Assembly: GCF_007827045.1 (NCBI RefSeq)
Contig: NZ_RPFW01000007.1
Span: 434,001 to 498,000, forward strand
Source: Trebonia kvetii
Lineage (GTDB): Bacteria > Actinomycetota > Actinomycetes > Streptosporangiales > Streptosporangiaceae
Direction of reading: 5' to 3'
DNA: 64,000 nt
Part shown: one piece after another, positions 34,889-43,631 of the stretch
How positions within the stretch are numbered: position 1 is the first letter of the stretch
Layout: each line of letters begins with the position of its first letter
Program-made: the position numbers and the translations under genes
Notes under the pieces: model-generated
The model's input: the letters and a program-made list of their open reading frames with translations, nothing else
Database searches by the model: none
What the model was told of the DNA's origin: nothing

Positions 34889-36436
34889 ATGGATGAGCTG
34901 GATCCGAGGGTGCGGGCGGTGTGCGACCTGACGGTCGCGGAGGCGCGGGAGTACGGGGGGCGGCACGAGTACGACGGGCTGCCGCAGGACCTGTCGCACG
35001 ACGGGGTGGCGGCGGGGCTCGCCAGGCTCGCCGAGGCGCGGGAGCGGGGCCCAGCGCAGGGAAGCACTGCGCAGGGCGATCCGCACGACGAGGCGCACCT
35101 GCGGGCGTTCGAGGACCTGCAGCGGGTGGTCTACGGGGACCTTGAACTGCACCGCCGTAATCCGATGTTCCACCTTGGCGAGCTCGACCTGGCCTGCTAC
35201 GACAAGGATTACGCGCCGCAGGCCGAGCGGGATGCCGCTAAGGCCGCGCACCTGGCGGCCTGGCCCGCGGTGATCGACGCGGCGATCGGCTCGCTCGACG
35301 CCGTGCCGGCGCCGGTGGCCGCGTCGCTGCTCGGCGGCATCACGGGGCTCGCCGCCGGCATCCCGGCGGACGCGGACCCCCGCGACCGCGACGCGGCCCT
35401 CGCCGCGCACCGGCGGCTGGTGTCGCACGTGGAGCAGGCCGCGCTTTCCGGGCCTCGGGAGACCGCCCTCGGGGCGGCCGCACTCGCCGCCCTACTCGGC
35501 ACCGCCGAGGCGACGGACGTCGACCTCGGCGCGCTCGCCGCGCGGGCCGACGCCGAACGGGACCGGCTGCGCGCCCGGCTGGATGAGTCCGCCGGCCGGA
35601 TCGACGCGAAGCGGCCCGCCCTTGACGTGGCGCGCGAGCTGGTGCGCGATCACCCGGACAGCGCGGGGGTGCTTGAGGCGGCGCGGTACTGGACGGAGCG
35701 GGCGATCGAGTTCACCCGCGCACGGGACCTCATGCCGGTCAACGACGGAGTCTGCCTGGTCGGCGAGGCGCCGGAGTCGCGGCGCTGGGCGATGGCGATG
35801 ATCTCCACCAACGCGCCCGCCGAGCGGGACGCGCCGTCCTGGTACTGGATCACGCCGCCCGAGGAGAGCTGGCCCGCGGCGGAGATCGAGGAGTGGCTTG
35901 AGGTGTTCAGCGCCACCACGCTGCCGGCGATCACCGTGCACGAGGTCGCGCCGGGGCATTTCTCGCACCACCAGGCGCTGCGCCGGGCGCGGGGCGACGT
36001 GCGGCGCTCGCTGTTCTCCAGCGCGTTCGTCGAGGGCTGGGCGCACTACGCCGAGGAGCTGTGCGTCGAGGAGGGATTCCTCGGCGACGACCCGCGGTTC
36101 GCGGTCGGCGTCTGGCTCGAGGCGCTGGTCCGGGTGACCAGGATGGCCTGCGCGCTCGGTGTGCACACCGCGGGCTGGACGGTCGAGGAAGCCGCCGCGC
36201 GCTTCGAGGCGGACACCCACCTAGCGGGCTCCGCCGCGGCGTCCGAGGCGCGGCGGGCCACGTTCGACCCGACCTACGGCCGGTACACCTGGGGCAAGCT
36301 GGAGATCATGGCGCTGCGCGAGCGGGCGAGGTCGGCCTGGGGTCCGGACTTCAGCCTCAAGCGCTTCCACACCGCGCTGATGGACCTGGGCTCGCCGCCC
36401 CTAGGCCTCATCGGCACCGCCATCGAGCGCGGCTAA
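34889..36436 (+). CDS. DUF885-family zinc metallopeptidase-like protein
   Basis: From ATG 34889 the product has 515 residues. The key motif is 'VHEVAPGHF' with His351, Glu352 and His357, the HExxxGH pattern of DUF885 proteins, followed by 'FVEGWAHYAEELCVEEGF' carrying the downstream Glu ligand. The family is thought to be metal-dependent carboxypeptidase-like (gluzincin-related) enzymes; the reaction has rarely been shown. No signal peptide is visible, so it is probably cytoplasmic. Codon use matches neighbours. It ends 15 bp before the convergent response regulator gene. Confidence 0.87.
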   Translation: MDELDPRVRAVCDLTVAEAREYGGRHEYDGLPQDLSHDGVAAGLARLAEARERGPAQGSTAQGDPHDEAHLRAFEDLQRVVYGDLELHRRNPMFHLGELDLACYDKDYAPQAERDAAKAAHLAAWPAVIDAAIGSLDAVPAPVAASLLGGITGLAAGIPADADPRDRDAALAAHRRLVSHVEQAALSGPRETALGAAALAALLGTAEATDVDLGALAARADAERDRLRARLDESAGRIDAKRPALDVARELVRDHPDSAGVLEAARYWTERAIEFTRARDLMPVNDGVCLVGEAPESRRWAMAMISTNAPAERDAPSWYWITPPEESWPAAEIEEWLEVFSATTLPAITVHEVAPGHFSHHQALRRARGDVRRSLFSSAFVEGWAHYAEELCVEEGFLGDDPRFAVGVWLEALVRVTRMACALGVHTAGWTVEEAAARFEADTHLAGSAAASEARRATFDPTYGRYTWGKLEIMALRERARSAWGPDFSLKRFHTALMDLGSPPLGLIGTAIERG

Positions 36437-36451
36437 CGGGACGGCCCCGGC

Positions 36452-37132
36452 CTAGCCGGCCGGCGCCTTCCAGCGGTAGCCGTGCTCGGGGCGGCCGCCG
36501 CTGCCGTAGCGGAGCTTGATGTCGACGCGGCCGACCTCGTGCAGGTGGCTGAGGTAGCGCTGGGCGGTGGCCCGGCTCATGCCGGTGCGCTCGGCGACCT
36601 CGGCGGCGGACAGGTCGGCGTCGGTCTCGCTGAGCAGTTGCTCGACCGCCTCCAGGGTGTGCACCGAGCGGCCCTTGACGCCGGCCAGCTGGTCGGTGGC
36701 GCGCAGCGCGCCGAACACCCGGTCCACGGTCCGCTGGTCGGCCTCGCGCAACGAGCTCAGCCTGGTCCGCATCTGCGCGTAGGACAGCAGCTTGTCGCGG
36801 AGCACCGGGAAGCTGAACGGCTTGAGCAGGTAGTGCAGCGCGCCGCTCTGCATGGCGACACGGACGCTGTCCGCGTCCTTGGCCGCGGTGATCACGATGA
36901 CGTCCACCGGCGGATGGCCGTCGCGGAGCCTGGCGACGAGCTTGAGCCCGTGCTCGTCGGGGAGGTACAGGTCGAGCAGCATCAGATCGGGGCGGAGCCG
37001 GTCCACCGCGCTGACCGCCTCGGCGGCGCTGTGCGCCTCCGCGATGACCTCGAACCCCTCGATCTTGTTGACGTAGGCGGCGTGGATCGCCGCGACCCGG
37101 AAATCGTCGTCAACCACCAGGGTGCGGATCAT
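36452..37132 (-). CDS. CitB/DcuR-family response regulator
   Basis: A 226-residue regulator. The receiver starts 'IRTLVVDDDFRVAAIHAAYV', with the phospho-acceptor in 'LMLLDLYLPDEHGL' and the switch Lys in 'YLLKPFSF'. The C-terminal helix-turn-helix is 'LSAAEVAERTGMSRATAQRYLSHLHEVGRVDIKLRYG', as in CitB/DpiA/DcuR. Its ATG overlaps the TGA of the cognate kinase by 4 nt. The likely target is the divergent ABC importer at 39 kb. Confidence 0.93.
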   Translation of the reverse strand: MIRTLVVDDDFRVAAIHAAYVNKIEGFEVIAEAHSAAEAVSAVDRLRPDLMLLDLYLPDEHGLKLVARLRDGHPPVDVIVITAAKDADSVRVAMQSGALHYLLKPFSFPVLRDKLLSYAQMRTRLSSLREADQRTVDRVFGALRATDQLAGVKGRSVHTLEAVEQLLSETDADLSAAEVAERTGMSRATAQRYLSHLHEVGRVDIKLRYGSGGRPEHGYRWKAPAG

Positions 37133-38790
37133 GACACCACCCGGGGCCGCGGCACTGCTGCCTGACCGCCTGGCACGTCGGCGTCGAGGCAGCCCGGCAG
37201 CACGGCGGTGAACACCGCGCCGCCGTCGTGGCCGACACTGACCATGCCGCTCATGCCCTCGACGATCTGCCTGACCAGGGCGAGACCGAGGCCACGGCGT
37301 GCGCCGGTGACCGAGGACTTCGTGGTGACCCCGTCGGTGAAGATCTCCTCCCGCAGGTCATGCGGTACGCCAGGACCGGTGTCGCGGACCCGGATCAGCA
37401 GGTCGGACTCCGCGGCGACCAGGGTCAGCTCGACCCGGCGGGGCGCGGGGGCGAGCGCGGCGGCGTCGATGGCGTTGTCGATCAGGTTGCCCGCCACGGT
37501 CAGCACCTGGGTGATCGCAGTGATCCGCTGCTCCACCCGGCTGTCCGGCATGAGCCGCAGCTCGACGTCGCGCTCGTCGGCCAGCGACATCTTGCCGAGG
37601 ATCAGCGCGGCCAGCTTCGGCTCGCCGATGGTCTCGGTGAGCTGGGCGGTCAGCTCGCCCCTGGCGGCGGACAGGCCGGTCACGAACTCGACCGCCTCGG
37701 TGTAGTGGCCGAGCTCGACCAGGCCGACCAGGGTGTGCAGCCGGTTCGCGAACTCGTGCGACTGGGCGCGCAGCGTGTCGGCGAGGCCGGTGACCTCGTC
37801 GAGCGACCGCTTGAGCGTCTCGGACTCGGTGCGGTCCTGGAAGGTGACCACCCAGCCGAGCTGCTGGTTGTTGCGCCTGATCGGCATCCGGTTGGCGACG
37901 AGCACCCGGTCTTCGCTCAGCACGAGCAGGTCGCTGCCGGTCACCACGCCGGTCGCCACGTCGGCGAGCCTGCCGGACGGCAGCATGTAGCGGAGCTTGC
38001 GGCCGGCGAACTCGGCCGGCAGGCCGAGCAGGTCGCGCGCCGCGTCGTTGGCGAGCAGCACCCGACCGCCGGTGTCGTAGCCGAGCACCGCTTCCCTGAT
38101 GCCGTGCAGCATCGCCTCGCGCTCCTGGAGCAGCGTGGCGATCTCGCTGAGTTCCAGGCCGAAGGTCTGCCGCTTCAGCCGCCTGGCCAGGGCCAGGGCG
38201 GCGAGCACGCCGACCGCTAGCACGCCAAGCAGGTAGAGGATGAACGGCAGCAGGGCACCGGACAGCGCACTGCTGACGTTCGCGGCGGCGTAGCCGACCG
38301 AGACCTGGCCGACCAGGCGGCCGTTCAGCCACAGCGGTACCTTCCCCGCCGCGACCACGCCGAGCGTGCCGTGCTGGATGCCGAGCCAGATACGACCGGT
38401 GCGGAATGGCTCGGTCGTGTCGGGCTCTGGATCGTTAAAGGTGATCGGGGTGCCGATAAGCGCCTGGTTGGGGTGGGTGAGGCGGATGCCCTGGGCGTTG
38501 GTGATCACCACGAACAGCGCGCCGGTCTCCCGCCGTACCTGAGTGGCCAGCACCTGCAGCTGGCCACCCGGCTGGCCGTCCGCGGCCTGCGCGATGATGT
38601 TCTCCTGGCCGGCCAGCGTCTGCGCGATCGACAGCGCGCGGTGCTCGAACTGATCGTTGAGCTGCCTGGACATGTTCCGCTGGACCACCAGGAAACCGCC
38701 CGCCATGGTGAGCACTAGGATGGCCACCATCAGCAGCACGACCTGAGTGGACAGGCGCTGCCGCACGTGGCGCCAGATAGGCAGCTTCAA
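37129..38790 (-). CDS. CitA/DcuS-family sensor histidine kinase
   Basis: A 553-residue kinase starting at TTG 38790, which has a strong GGAGGAAC site. Helix 1 is at about residues 15-35, an extracytoplasmic sensor (about 40-175) of the CitA/DcuS single-Cache type follows, then helix 2 (about 178-200), a PAS domain ('MLHGIREAVLGYDTGGRVLLANDAARDLLG') and the SPOB-like histidine box 'LRAQSHEFANRLHTLVGLVELG', then HATPase motifs 'NLIDNAIDAA', 'DTGPGVP' and 'GLGLALVRQ'. CitA-type sensors usually bind di- or tricarboxylates. Here the divergent operon is a nitrate/taurine-type importer, so the ligand may be something else. Confidence 0.93.
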   Translation of the reverse strand: MKLPIWRHVRQRLSTQVVLLMVAILVLTMAGGFLVVQRNMSRQLNDQFEHRALSIAQTLAGQENIIAQAADGQPGGQLQVLATQVRRETGALFVVITNAQGIRLTHPNQALIGTPITFNDPEPDTTEPFRTGRIWLGIQHGTLGVVAAGKVPLWLNGRLVGQVSVGYAAANVSSALSGALLPFILYLLGVLAVGVLAALALARRLKRQTFGLELSEIATLLQEREAMLHGIREAVLGYDTGGRVLLANDAARDLLGLPAEFAGRKLRYMLPSGRLADVATGVVTGSDLLVLSEDRVLVANRMPIRRNNQQLGWVVTFQDRTESETLKRSLDEVTGLADTLRAQSHEFANRLHTLVGLVELGHYTEAVEFVTGLSAARGELTAQLTETIGEPKLAALILGKMSLADERDVELRLMPDSRVEQRITAITQVLTVAGNLIDNAIDAAALAPAPRRVELTLVAAESDLLIRVRDTGPGVPHDLREEIFTDGVTTKSSVTGARRGLGLALVRQIVEGMSGMVSVGHDGGAVFTAVLPGCLDADVPGGQAAVPRPRVVS

Positions 38791-38931
38791 GCGTTCCTCC
38801 CTGCAGAGTTACCGCAGTGTAACAACGGGGCAATGGTGCAGGAAGACGACTGGTTGCGAGCAGAACGCGCAAAACCAGCGGAACGAGCGATCCCGGGCCG
38901 ACCGGAAATCGTCTGGCCATGGACGCGGAGC

Positions 38932-38948
38932 ACGCACCCGTTCTGGAT
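38932..38948 (+). promoter_or_regulatory. Copy of the recurrent ACGMACCCGTTCNGRAT motif
   Basis: ACGCACCCGTTCTGGAT in the 263-bp gap between the CitA-like kinase and the divergent ABC importer, pointing toward the importer. One of four copies in the window (others at 53134, 61895 and 62114). Confidence 0.45.
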
Positions 38949-39003
38949 TACCTGGATTTTGATCTTTACGCGCGAAAGGCGCACAGAGCGCTTTTCGGCG
39001 GGG

Positions 39004-39030
39004 ATTGCGCGCAATAGTGACCCGCGTCAC
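39004..39030. promoter_or_regulatory. Two adjacent palindromes upstream of ABC importer
   Basis: ATTGCGCGCAAT (39004-39015) is a perfect 12-bp palindrome, and GTGAC-N4-GTCAC (39017-39030) follows at once. Both lie 24-50 bp before the GTG of the importer ATPase gene. They are candidate sites for the CitB-like regulator encoded divergently. Confidence 0.5.
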
Positions 39031-39053
39031 GGCCGCGTCTAGCTTCCTGGTTT

Positions 39054-39923
39054 GTGCGATCCAACACACGACGTGAGCCCCAGCTGGAGCGATCCGGGCG
39101 TATCGAGCTATCCGGGGTCACCAAACGATTCGCCACGCCGGGCGGCGATGTATTCACCGCCCTGCGTGACGTGAGCATGACCGTCGAGCCCGGAGAGTTC
39201 TGCGCCGTGGTGGGGCCGTCGGGGTGCGGCAAGTCCACGACCCTGACCTTGGTGGCCGGCCTTGACCGGGCCAGCGAGGGGACGGTGACGGTCGGCGGCC
39301 AGCCGGTGACCGGCATCGGGCGCGGGACGAGCTTCATGTTCCAGACCGACGCGCTTCTGCCGTGGAAGTCGGTGCTCGGGAACGTGGCGATGGGGCCGCT
39401 GTTCCGCGGCGTGCCGAAGCGCGCCGCGCTGACCGACGCGCGGGACTGGCTCCGGATGGTGGGCCTGACCGGATTCGAGGACCGCTACCCGCACCAGCTC
39501 TCCGGCGGCATGCGCAAGCGGGTGTCGCTCGCCGCGGCGCTCATCAACGAGCCGTCGATCCTGCTTATGGACGAGCCGTTTGGCGCGCTCGACGTGCAGA
39601 CCAAGGCGATCATGTCCAACGAGCTGCTGACGCTATGGGACCAGTCCAAACCGTCGGTCATCTTCGTCACGCACGATCTGGAGGAGGCGATCGCGCTCGC
39701 CGACAAGGTCGTGGTGATGACCGCGGGTCCTGGCACGGTCAAGGCGGTATTCGACATCGACCTGCCGCGACCGCGCGGGTCGGTGCAGGAGATCAGGTTC
39801 GGCGAGCGGTTCCGCGAGCTGCACCACGAGATCTGGGAGTCGCTGCGCGACGAGGTGACGCAGGCCTACGCGCGGACCGCTTCCGCGCCGGCGGCGCCTG
39901 CCGCGGAAGGAGTGCTGTCATGA
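39054..39923 (+). CDS. ABC transporter ATP-binding protein, nitrate/sulfonate/taurine type
   Basis: A 289-residue ATPase (GTG start). Walker A 'GPSGCGKST', 'FMFQTDALLPWKSVLGNV', signature 'LSGGMRKRVSLAAAL', Walker B 'ILLMDEPFGALD' and 'IFVTHDLEEAIALADKVVVM' are typical of the SsuB/TauB/NrtD group. The gene opens a three-gene importer operon (ATPase, permease, binding lipoprotein) that faces away from a CitAB-like two-component system. The substrate (sulfonate, nitrate, thiamine precursor, other) cannot be told. Confidence 0.93.
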   Translation: MRSNTRREPQLERSGRIELSGVTKRFATPGGDVFTALRDVSMTVEPGEFCAVVGPSGCGKSTTLTLVAGLDRASEGTVTVGGQPVTGIGRGTSFMFQTDALLPWKSVLGNVAMGPLFRGVPKRAALTDARDWLRMVGLTGFEDRYPHQLSGGMRKRVSLAAALINEPSILLMDEPFGALDVQTKAIMSNELLTLWDQSKPSVIFVTHDLEEAIALADKVVVMTAGPGTVKAVFDIDLPRPRGSVQEIRFGERFRELHHEIWESLRDEVTQAYARTASAPAAPAAEGVLS

Positions 39924-40717
39924 CACGGCGGAAGCTATGGGTGCACACCGCGCAGGTCGCGGTGCTCATCATCGTGTTCGGCGGCTGGCAGCTGTTCACG
40001 TCGCTGAAGATCGTGGACCCGTTCTTCTTCGGCCAGCCAACCGGGATCGTGTCGAAGCTCAATGACTGGGTGCGGCACGGCACCAGCTTCGGGTCGATCT
40101 GGCTGCAGATCTGGACCACGATGGAGGAAGCCATCCTCGGGTTCCTGATCGGAGTGGCCTGCGGCATCGTGGTCGGCGTCCTGCTCGGGCAGGTGCGGTT
40201 CATGTCCGAGGTGCTCAGCCCCTACATCAAGGCGGTCAACGCGCTGCCGCGCATCGTGCTCGGCACGCTCTTCATCATCATCCTTGGGCTTGGCATGTCG
40301 TCGAAGGTCGTCCTGGCCGCGTTCCTCGTCTTCTTCGTGGTCTTCTTCAACGCCTTCCAGGGCGTCCGCGAGGTGGACGGGAACCTGGTCAACAACGCGC
40401 GGATCCTCGGCGCGTCGCGGCTGCGAGTGATTCGCGACGTGGTCATCCCGTCCGCGATGACCTGGATCATCGCGTCGCTGCACGTCGCGTTCGGGTTCGC
40501 GGTCATCGGCGCGATCGTCGGGGAGGTCCTGGGCGCGCAGCATGGCCTCGGGGTGCTCATCACCGACTCGGGTAACAACTTCGACGCCAACGGCATCTTC
40601 GCCGGGATGATCATCATCGGCGCGATCGCGCTGGTCGCCGAGTGGCTGATCGGCCTGCTCGAGCGACGGCTGCTTGCCTGGCGGCCACAGACGGTGGCCG
40701 AGTCCGCCGCCCTCTGA
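39920..40717 (+). CDS. ABC transporter permease, SsuC/TauC type
   Basis: From ATG 39920, which overlaps the ATPase stop (ATGA), the product has 265 residues with six helices. The permease loop 'EVDGNLVNNARILGASRLRVIRDVVIPSAMTWI' is the EAA motif of the sulfonate/nitrate/taurine family, and 'VIGAIVGEVLGAQHGLGVLI' follows as expected. A longer in-frame reading from 39362 lies inside the ATPase gene and is not real. Confidence 0.92.
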   Translation: MTRRKLWVHTAQVAVLIIVFGGWQLFTSLKIVDPFFFGQPTGIVSKLNDWVRHGTSFGSIWLQIWTTMEEAILGFLIGVACGIVVGVLLGQVRFMSEVLSPYIKAVNALPRIVLGTLFIIILGLGMSSKVVLAAFLVFFVVFFNAFQGVREVDGNLVNNARILGASRLRVIRDVVIPSAMTWIIASLHVAFGFAVIGAIVGEVLGAQHGLGVLITDSGNNFDANGIFAGMIIIGAIALVAEWLIGLLERRLLAWRPQTVAESAAL

Positions 40718-40762
40718 ACTGCTCTTCTCTCTCAATCAATGTCAACACTCAGGAGTAGCACC

Positions 40763-41857
40763 ATGCTCAGATTCAGTCCTGTCAGATGTTCCCTGGCGGC
40801 GCTCGCGGCTGCTTCAGCTCTCACCCTGGCCGCGTGCTCGTCGAGCAGCAGCGGCACGGCCGCGGCCGGCGGCTCATCCGCTGCCACCTCGGCCGCCAGC
40901 ATGCCCACCGTCACGATGATGGTCGGCGGCATCGACAAGCAGATCTACCTGCCCTACCAGCTCGCGCAGAGCCTGGGCTTCTACAAGAAGTACGGCGTCA
41001 ACATGGTGCTGTCCACCGAGCAGTCGGGCGGCGTCGGTGCGGAGGACGCGATGGCGTCCGGGAATGTCGACATGGCCGGCGCCTGGTACGTGCACACGAT
41101 CAACTTCCAGCTCAAGGGCAAGGCCGTCGAGGACGTGGCGCAGCTGTCCGGGGCGCCTGGCGAGCGGATCATGTGCGCCACCGGCACGCACATCACCTCC
41201 CCCACCCAGTGGAAGGGACAGTCGCTCGGGGTCACCGACCTCGGGTCGGGCACCGACCAGCTCACTCAGTACCTGGCCGCCCGCTACGGCCTGAAGCACG
41301 GCACCGACTACAGCACGATCGCGGCCGGTAGCGGCACGACCATGATTGCCGCGCTGGAGCACCACAAGATCCTCTGCGGCATGACCACCCAGCCCACGGT
41401 CGCGGCTATCGAGAAGCTCGGTGCCGGCTACCCGGCGTTCGACCTCACCACCACCGCCGGGGTGAAGAAGTGGCTCGGCGGCTTCGCGCCGACCGCCGGC
41501 GTGCTCGCGCAGACCAGCTGGGTGGACGCGCACAAGGACACCGTGCAGAAGGTCGTCGACGCACTCGTCGCCACCATGCACTGGATCTCCACGCACAGCG
41601 CGGCCGACATCGCCAACGCGCTGCCGCCGACCTTCGTGAACAACGCGCTGGTCACAAAGTCGGTGTACATCTCTACGCTCGCCACGGACAAGACCCAGTT
41701 CCTCCCCGACGGGGTTATGCCGGCGAGCGGGCCCACCGTGATCATGGCGATCAGCAAGCTGGCCGGCGTCATCACCGGGCCGGTCAACCTGTCCACCACC
41801 TACACGAACACGTTCGCCGACAACGCGAACAAGCTCCTCGGCTTCACCACGGGCTGA
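40763..41857 (+). CDS. NMT1/SsuA-like ABC substrate-binding lipoprotein
   Basis: A 364-residue lipoprotein from ATG 40763, preceded by CAGGAGTAG. The lipobox 'TLAAC' puts the lipidated residue at Cys25, and a Ser/Gly/Ala linker follows. The mature domain has 'YLPYQLAQSLGFYKKYGVNMVLST' and 'GAEDAMASGNVDMAGAWYVHT', the NMT1/SsuA fold pattern. It delivers the unknown ligand to the permease encoded 45 bp upstream. An ATG at 40739 would add eight residues but lies upstream of the ribosome site. Confidence 0.91.
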   Translation: MLRFSPVRCSLAALAAASALTLAACSSSSSGTAAAGGSSAATSAASMPTVTMMVGGIDKQIYLPYQLAQSLGFYKKYGVNMVLSTEQSGGVGAEDAMASGNVDMAGAWYVHTINFQLKGKAVEDVAQLSGAPGERIMCATGTHITSPTQWKGQSLGVTDLGSGTDQLTQYLAARYGLKHGTDYSTIAAGSGTTMIAALEHHKILCGMTTQPTVAAIEKLGAGYPAFDLTTTAGVKKWLGGFAPTAGVLAQTSWVDAHKDTVQKVVDALVATMHWISTHSAADIANALPPTFVNNALVTKSVYISTLATDKTQFLPDGVMPASGPTVIMAISKLAGVITGPVNLSTTYTNTFADNANKLLGFTTG

Positions 41858-41941
41858 CCCAGGCGGTCCCCTCGATGACCTGCCCCTGGCGCACCACCCC
41901 CGCGCCGGGGGCAGTCCTCGTCAGGACATAACCTGTGAGGC

Positions 41942-42427
41942 GTGAAAATGCTCCCCCGGTCGTTCGCGCTGGTCGCCGCTGCCGCCATGCTCGCGGCCGG
42001 CGTCGCGGGCTGCTCCTCCCGCAACCACGCGGGCGGGTCCGGCGTGGTGGTCGTGGGCGCCTACGTGCTGCAGCCGGCGTCGCCCGGGAAGGCCACCGTC
42101 GCGTACCTGGACATCAGGAACAACGGCACCGCCGACTCACTGGTGTCGGCGTCGACCAGCGTCGGCGGGACCGTGCAGCTGCGCGCCCCCGTTGCCAAGG
42201 GCGAGTCGCCGGTCGTCATGCACACGGTGACGTCGATACCGCTGCCCGCCGGCGCGACGACGCAGCTCATACCGAACAGCTACCACCTGCTGATCTCCGG
42301 GGCCGGCACGATGCACGACGGCAAGGACATCAAGCTGACGCTCAAGTTCGCGCATTCCGGGCCGATCACCATCTACGCGCTCGTCAACAACCCGCAAAAC
42401 GGCGGGGCCAGCTACTTCCTGAACTAA
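41942..42427 (+). CDS. PCu(A)C-like lipoprotein with altered copper site
   Basis: A 161-residue lipoprotein (GTG 41942; the ATG at 41948 has better spacing from GAGG). The lipobox is 'GVAGC' (Cys24). The mature part follows the PCu(A)C/DUF461 copper chaperone fold: 'ATVAYLDIRNNGTADSLVSAS', 'SIPLPAGATTQLIPNSYHLLISG', 'IKLTLKFAHSGPITI'. The usual Cu(I) motif H(M)x10Mx21HxM is incomplete: the first His is replaced ('VQLRAP' where 'VELH' is expected) and 'YHLLIS' lacks the Met. Copper binding is therefore doubtful. Its stop overlaps by 4 nt the stop of the convergent kinase gene. Confidence 0.82.
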   Translation: MKMLPRSFALVAAAAMLAAGVAGCSSRNHAGGSGVVVVGAYVLQPASPGKATVAYLDIRNNGTADSLVSASTSVGGTVQLRAPVAKGESPVVMHTVTSIPLPAGATTQLIPNSYHLLISGAGTMHDGKDIKLTLKFAHSGPITIYALVNNPQNGGASYFLN

Positions 42428-43623
42428 CCAGGCCCCGGCTGGCCCGGCCTCACCTGCCCCGGGGCTTGCGGCCTGGCGGGTCTGGCCGCGGGCAGCGTCA
42501 CCTCGATCTCCAGCCCGCCGCCCGGCCGGGGCCGGGCGGCGACCGTACCCTGATGGGCGAGCACGATGGAGCGGACGATCGCCAGGCCGAGGCCGACACC
42601 GCCACGGCCGCCGGTCCTGACCCGGTCCGCGCCAAGGCGCTTGAACGGCTCGAAGAGCGTGGGCACGGACTCGGCCGGGACGTGGGGGCCGGTATTGCGC
42701 ACCCGTATCAGCGGTTCCTGCCAAGCCTCCGCTGTCACCTCGACCTCGACCCAGCCGCCTGGCTCGTTGTAGCTAATCGCGTTGGACACCAGGTTCGCGA
42801 GCAGCCGCTCGATCAGCACCAGGTCGCACGGCACGGTGATCTCGTCAAGCTTGGAGCGCAAGCTGACCTGCTGGCTCGCGGCCAGTTCCTGATGCGTCTC
42901 GAGCACTCCCCTGGCCAGGTCGTCCAGCCGCACCGGGATCTTGCCCTGCACGCCGCGGTCGCTTTCCGCCAGCGCGAGCAGGCCCTCGATCAGGTTCTCG
43001 TTGCGCTCGTTGGTGCGCAGCAGCTGGGCGCCGAGACGCCGCAGGTCCTGGCCGGAGTCGGGGTCCTCCATCGCCACCTCGGTGAGCAGCCGCTGCACGG
43101 CGAGTGGCGTGCGCAGCTCATGGGAGGCGTTGGCGGCGAACCGCCGCTGGCTCTCATAGCCCGCCGCCAGCCGGTCGAGCGCGTCGTCGATGGCGTCTGT
43201 CAGCCCCTTGTACTGATCCGGGCCGCTGATCAGGCGGATGCGCTGGCCGAGGTTTTGCGGCCCTAGCCGGCGCACCGTGTCGGCGGTCGCCGTCAGCGGC
43301 TGCAGCACCAGACCCGCCACCAGCCACCAGATCCAGCCGAGCAGGACGAGCACCACGGCGGCGCCGGCGAGTGACACCAGCCTGACGGGGACGCTGTAGG
43401 CGCAGCCTGACGTGCTCGGCACCGCCGGAAAGCTGAATCCGCCGCACGGATAGATGCCGGGCGAGATCAGCACGTTGTCGATGGTCTCCACGATGCCTGC
43501 CAGGACGATCGTCTCGGCGACGGCAAGCACGGCGAAGGAGACCGCGACCCGGCGGCGCAGCGAGGGCTCGCGCAGCGCGCGCGGCAGACGGACCCGGCGC
43601 ACGGCGGTCCCCGCCCGGTTCAC
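42424..43623 (-). CDS. HisKA-type sensor histidine kinase with HAMP
   Basis: From GTG 43623 the product has 399 residues. Two helices (about 22-47 and 82-108) flank a short extracytoplasmic loop with two cysteines ('GIYPCGGFSFPAVPSTSGCA'), then a HAMP linker, the H-box 'FAANASHELRTPLAVQ', N-box 'NLVSNAISYNE', and 'GGVGLGLAIVRSIVLAH'. The gene starts 8 bp after the response-regulator stop. No clear ribosome site is visible, so the exact start is uncertain; a longer frame reaches to 43770 inside the regulator. The two loop cysteines could form a disulfide and hint at redox or metal sensing. Confidence 0.88.
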   Translation of the reverse strand: MNRAGTAVRRVRLPRALREPSLRRRVAVSFAVLAVAETIVLAGIVETIDNVLISPGIYPCGGFSFPAVPSTSGCAYSVPVRLVSLAGAAVVLVLLGWIWWLVAGLVLQPLTATADTVRRLGPQNLGQRIRLISGPDQYKGLTDAIDDALDRLAAGYESQRRFAANASHELRTPLAVQRLLTEVAMEDPDSGQDLRRLGAQLLRTNERNENLIEGLLALAESDRGVQGKIPVRLDDLARGVLETHQELAASQQVSLRSKLDEITVPCDLVLIERLLANLVSNAISYNEPGGWVEVEVTAEAWQEPLIRVRNTGPHVPAESVPTLFEPFKRLGADRVRTGGRGGVGLGLAIVRSIVLAHQGTVAARPRPGGGLEIEVTLPAARPARPQAPGQVRPGQPGPG

Positions 43624-43631
43624 CAGCCGGA

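Noticed and set aside
39054..41857. Calling the importer a taurine or alkanesulfonate system
   Set aside because: The ATPase, permease and binding protein fit the wider family, but no sulfonate monooxygenase is next to them and the binding pocket cannot be read by eye. The FMN reductase at 23 kb is too far away to link.
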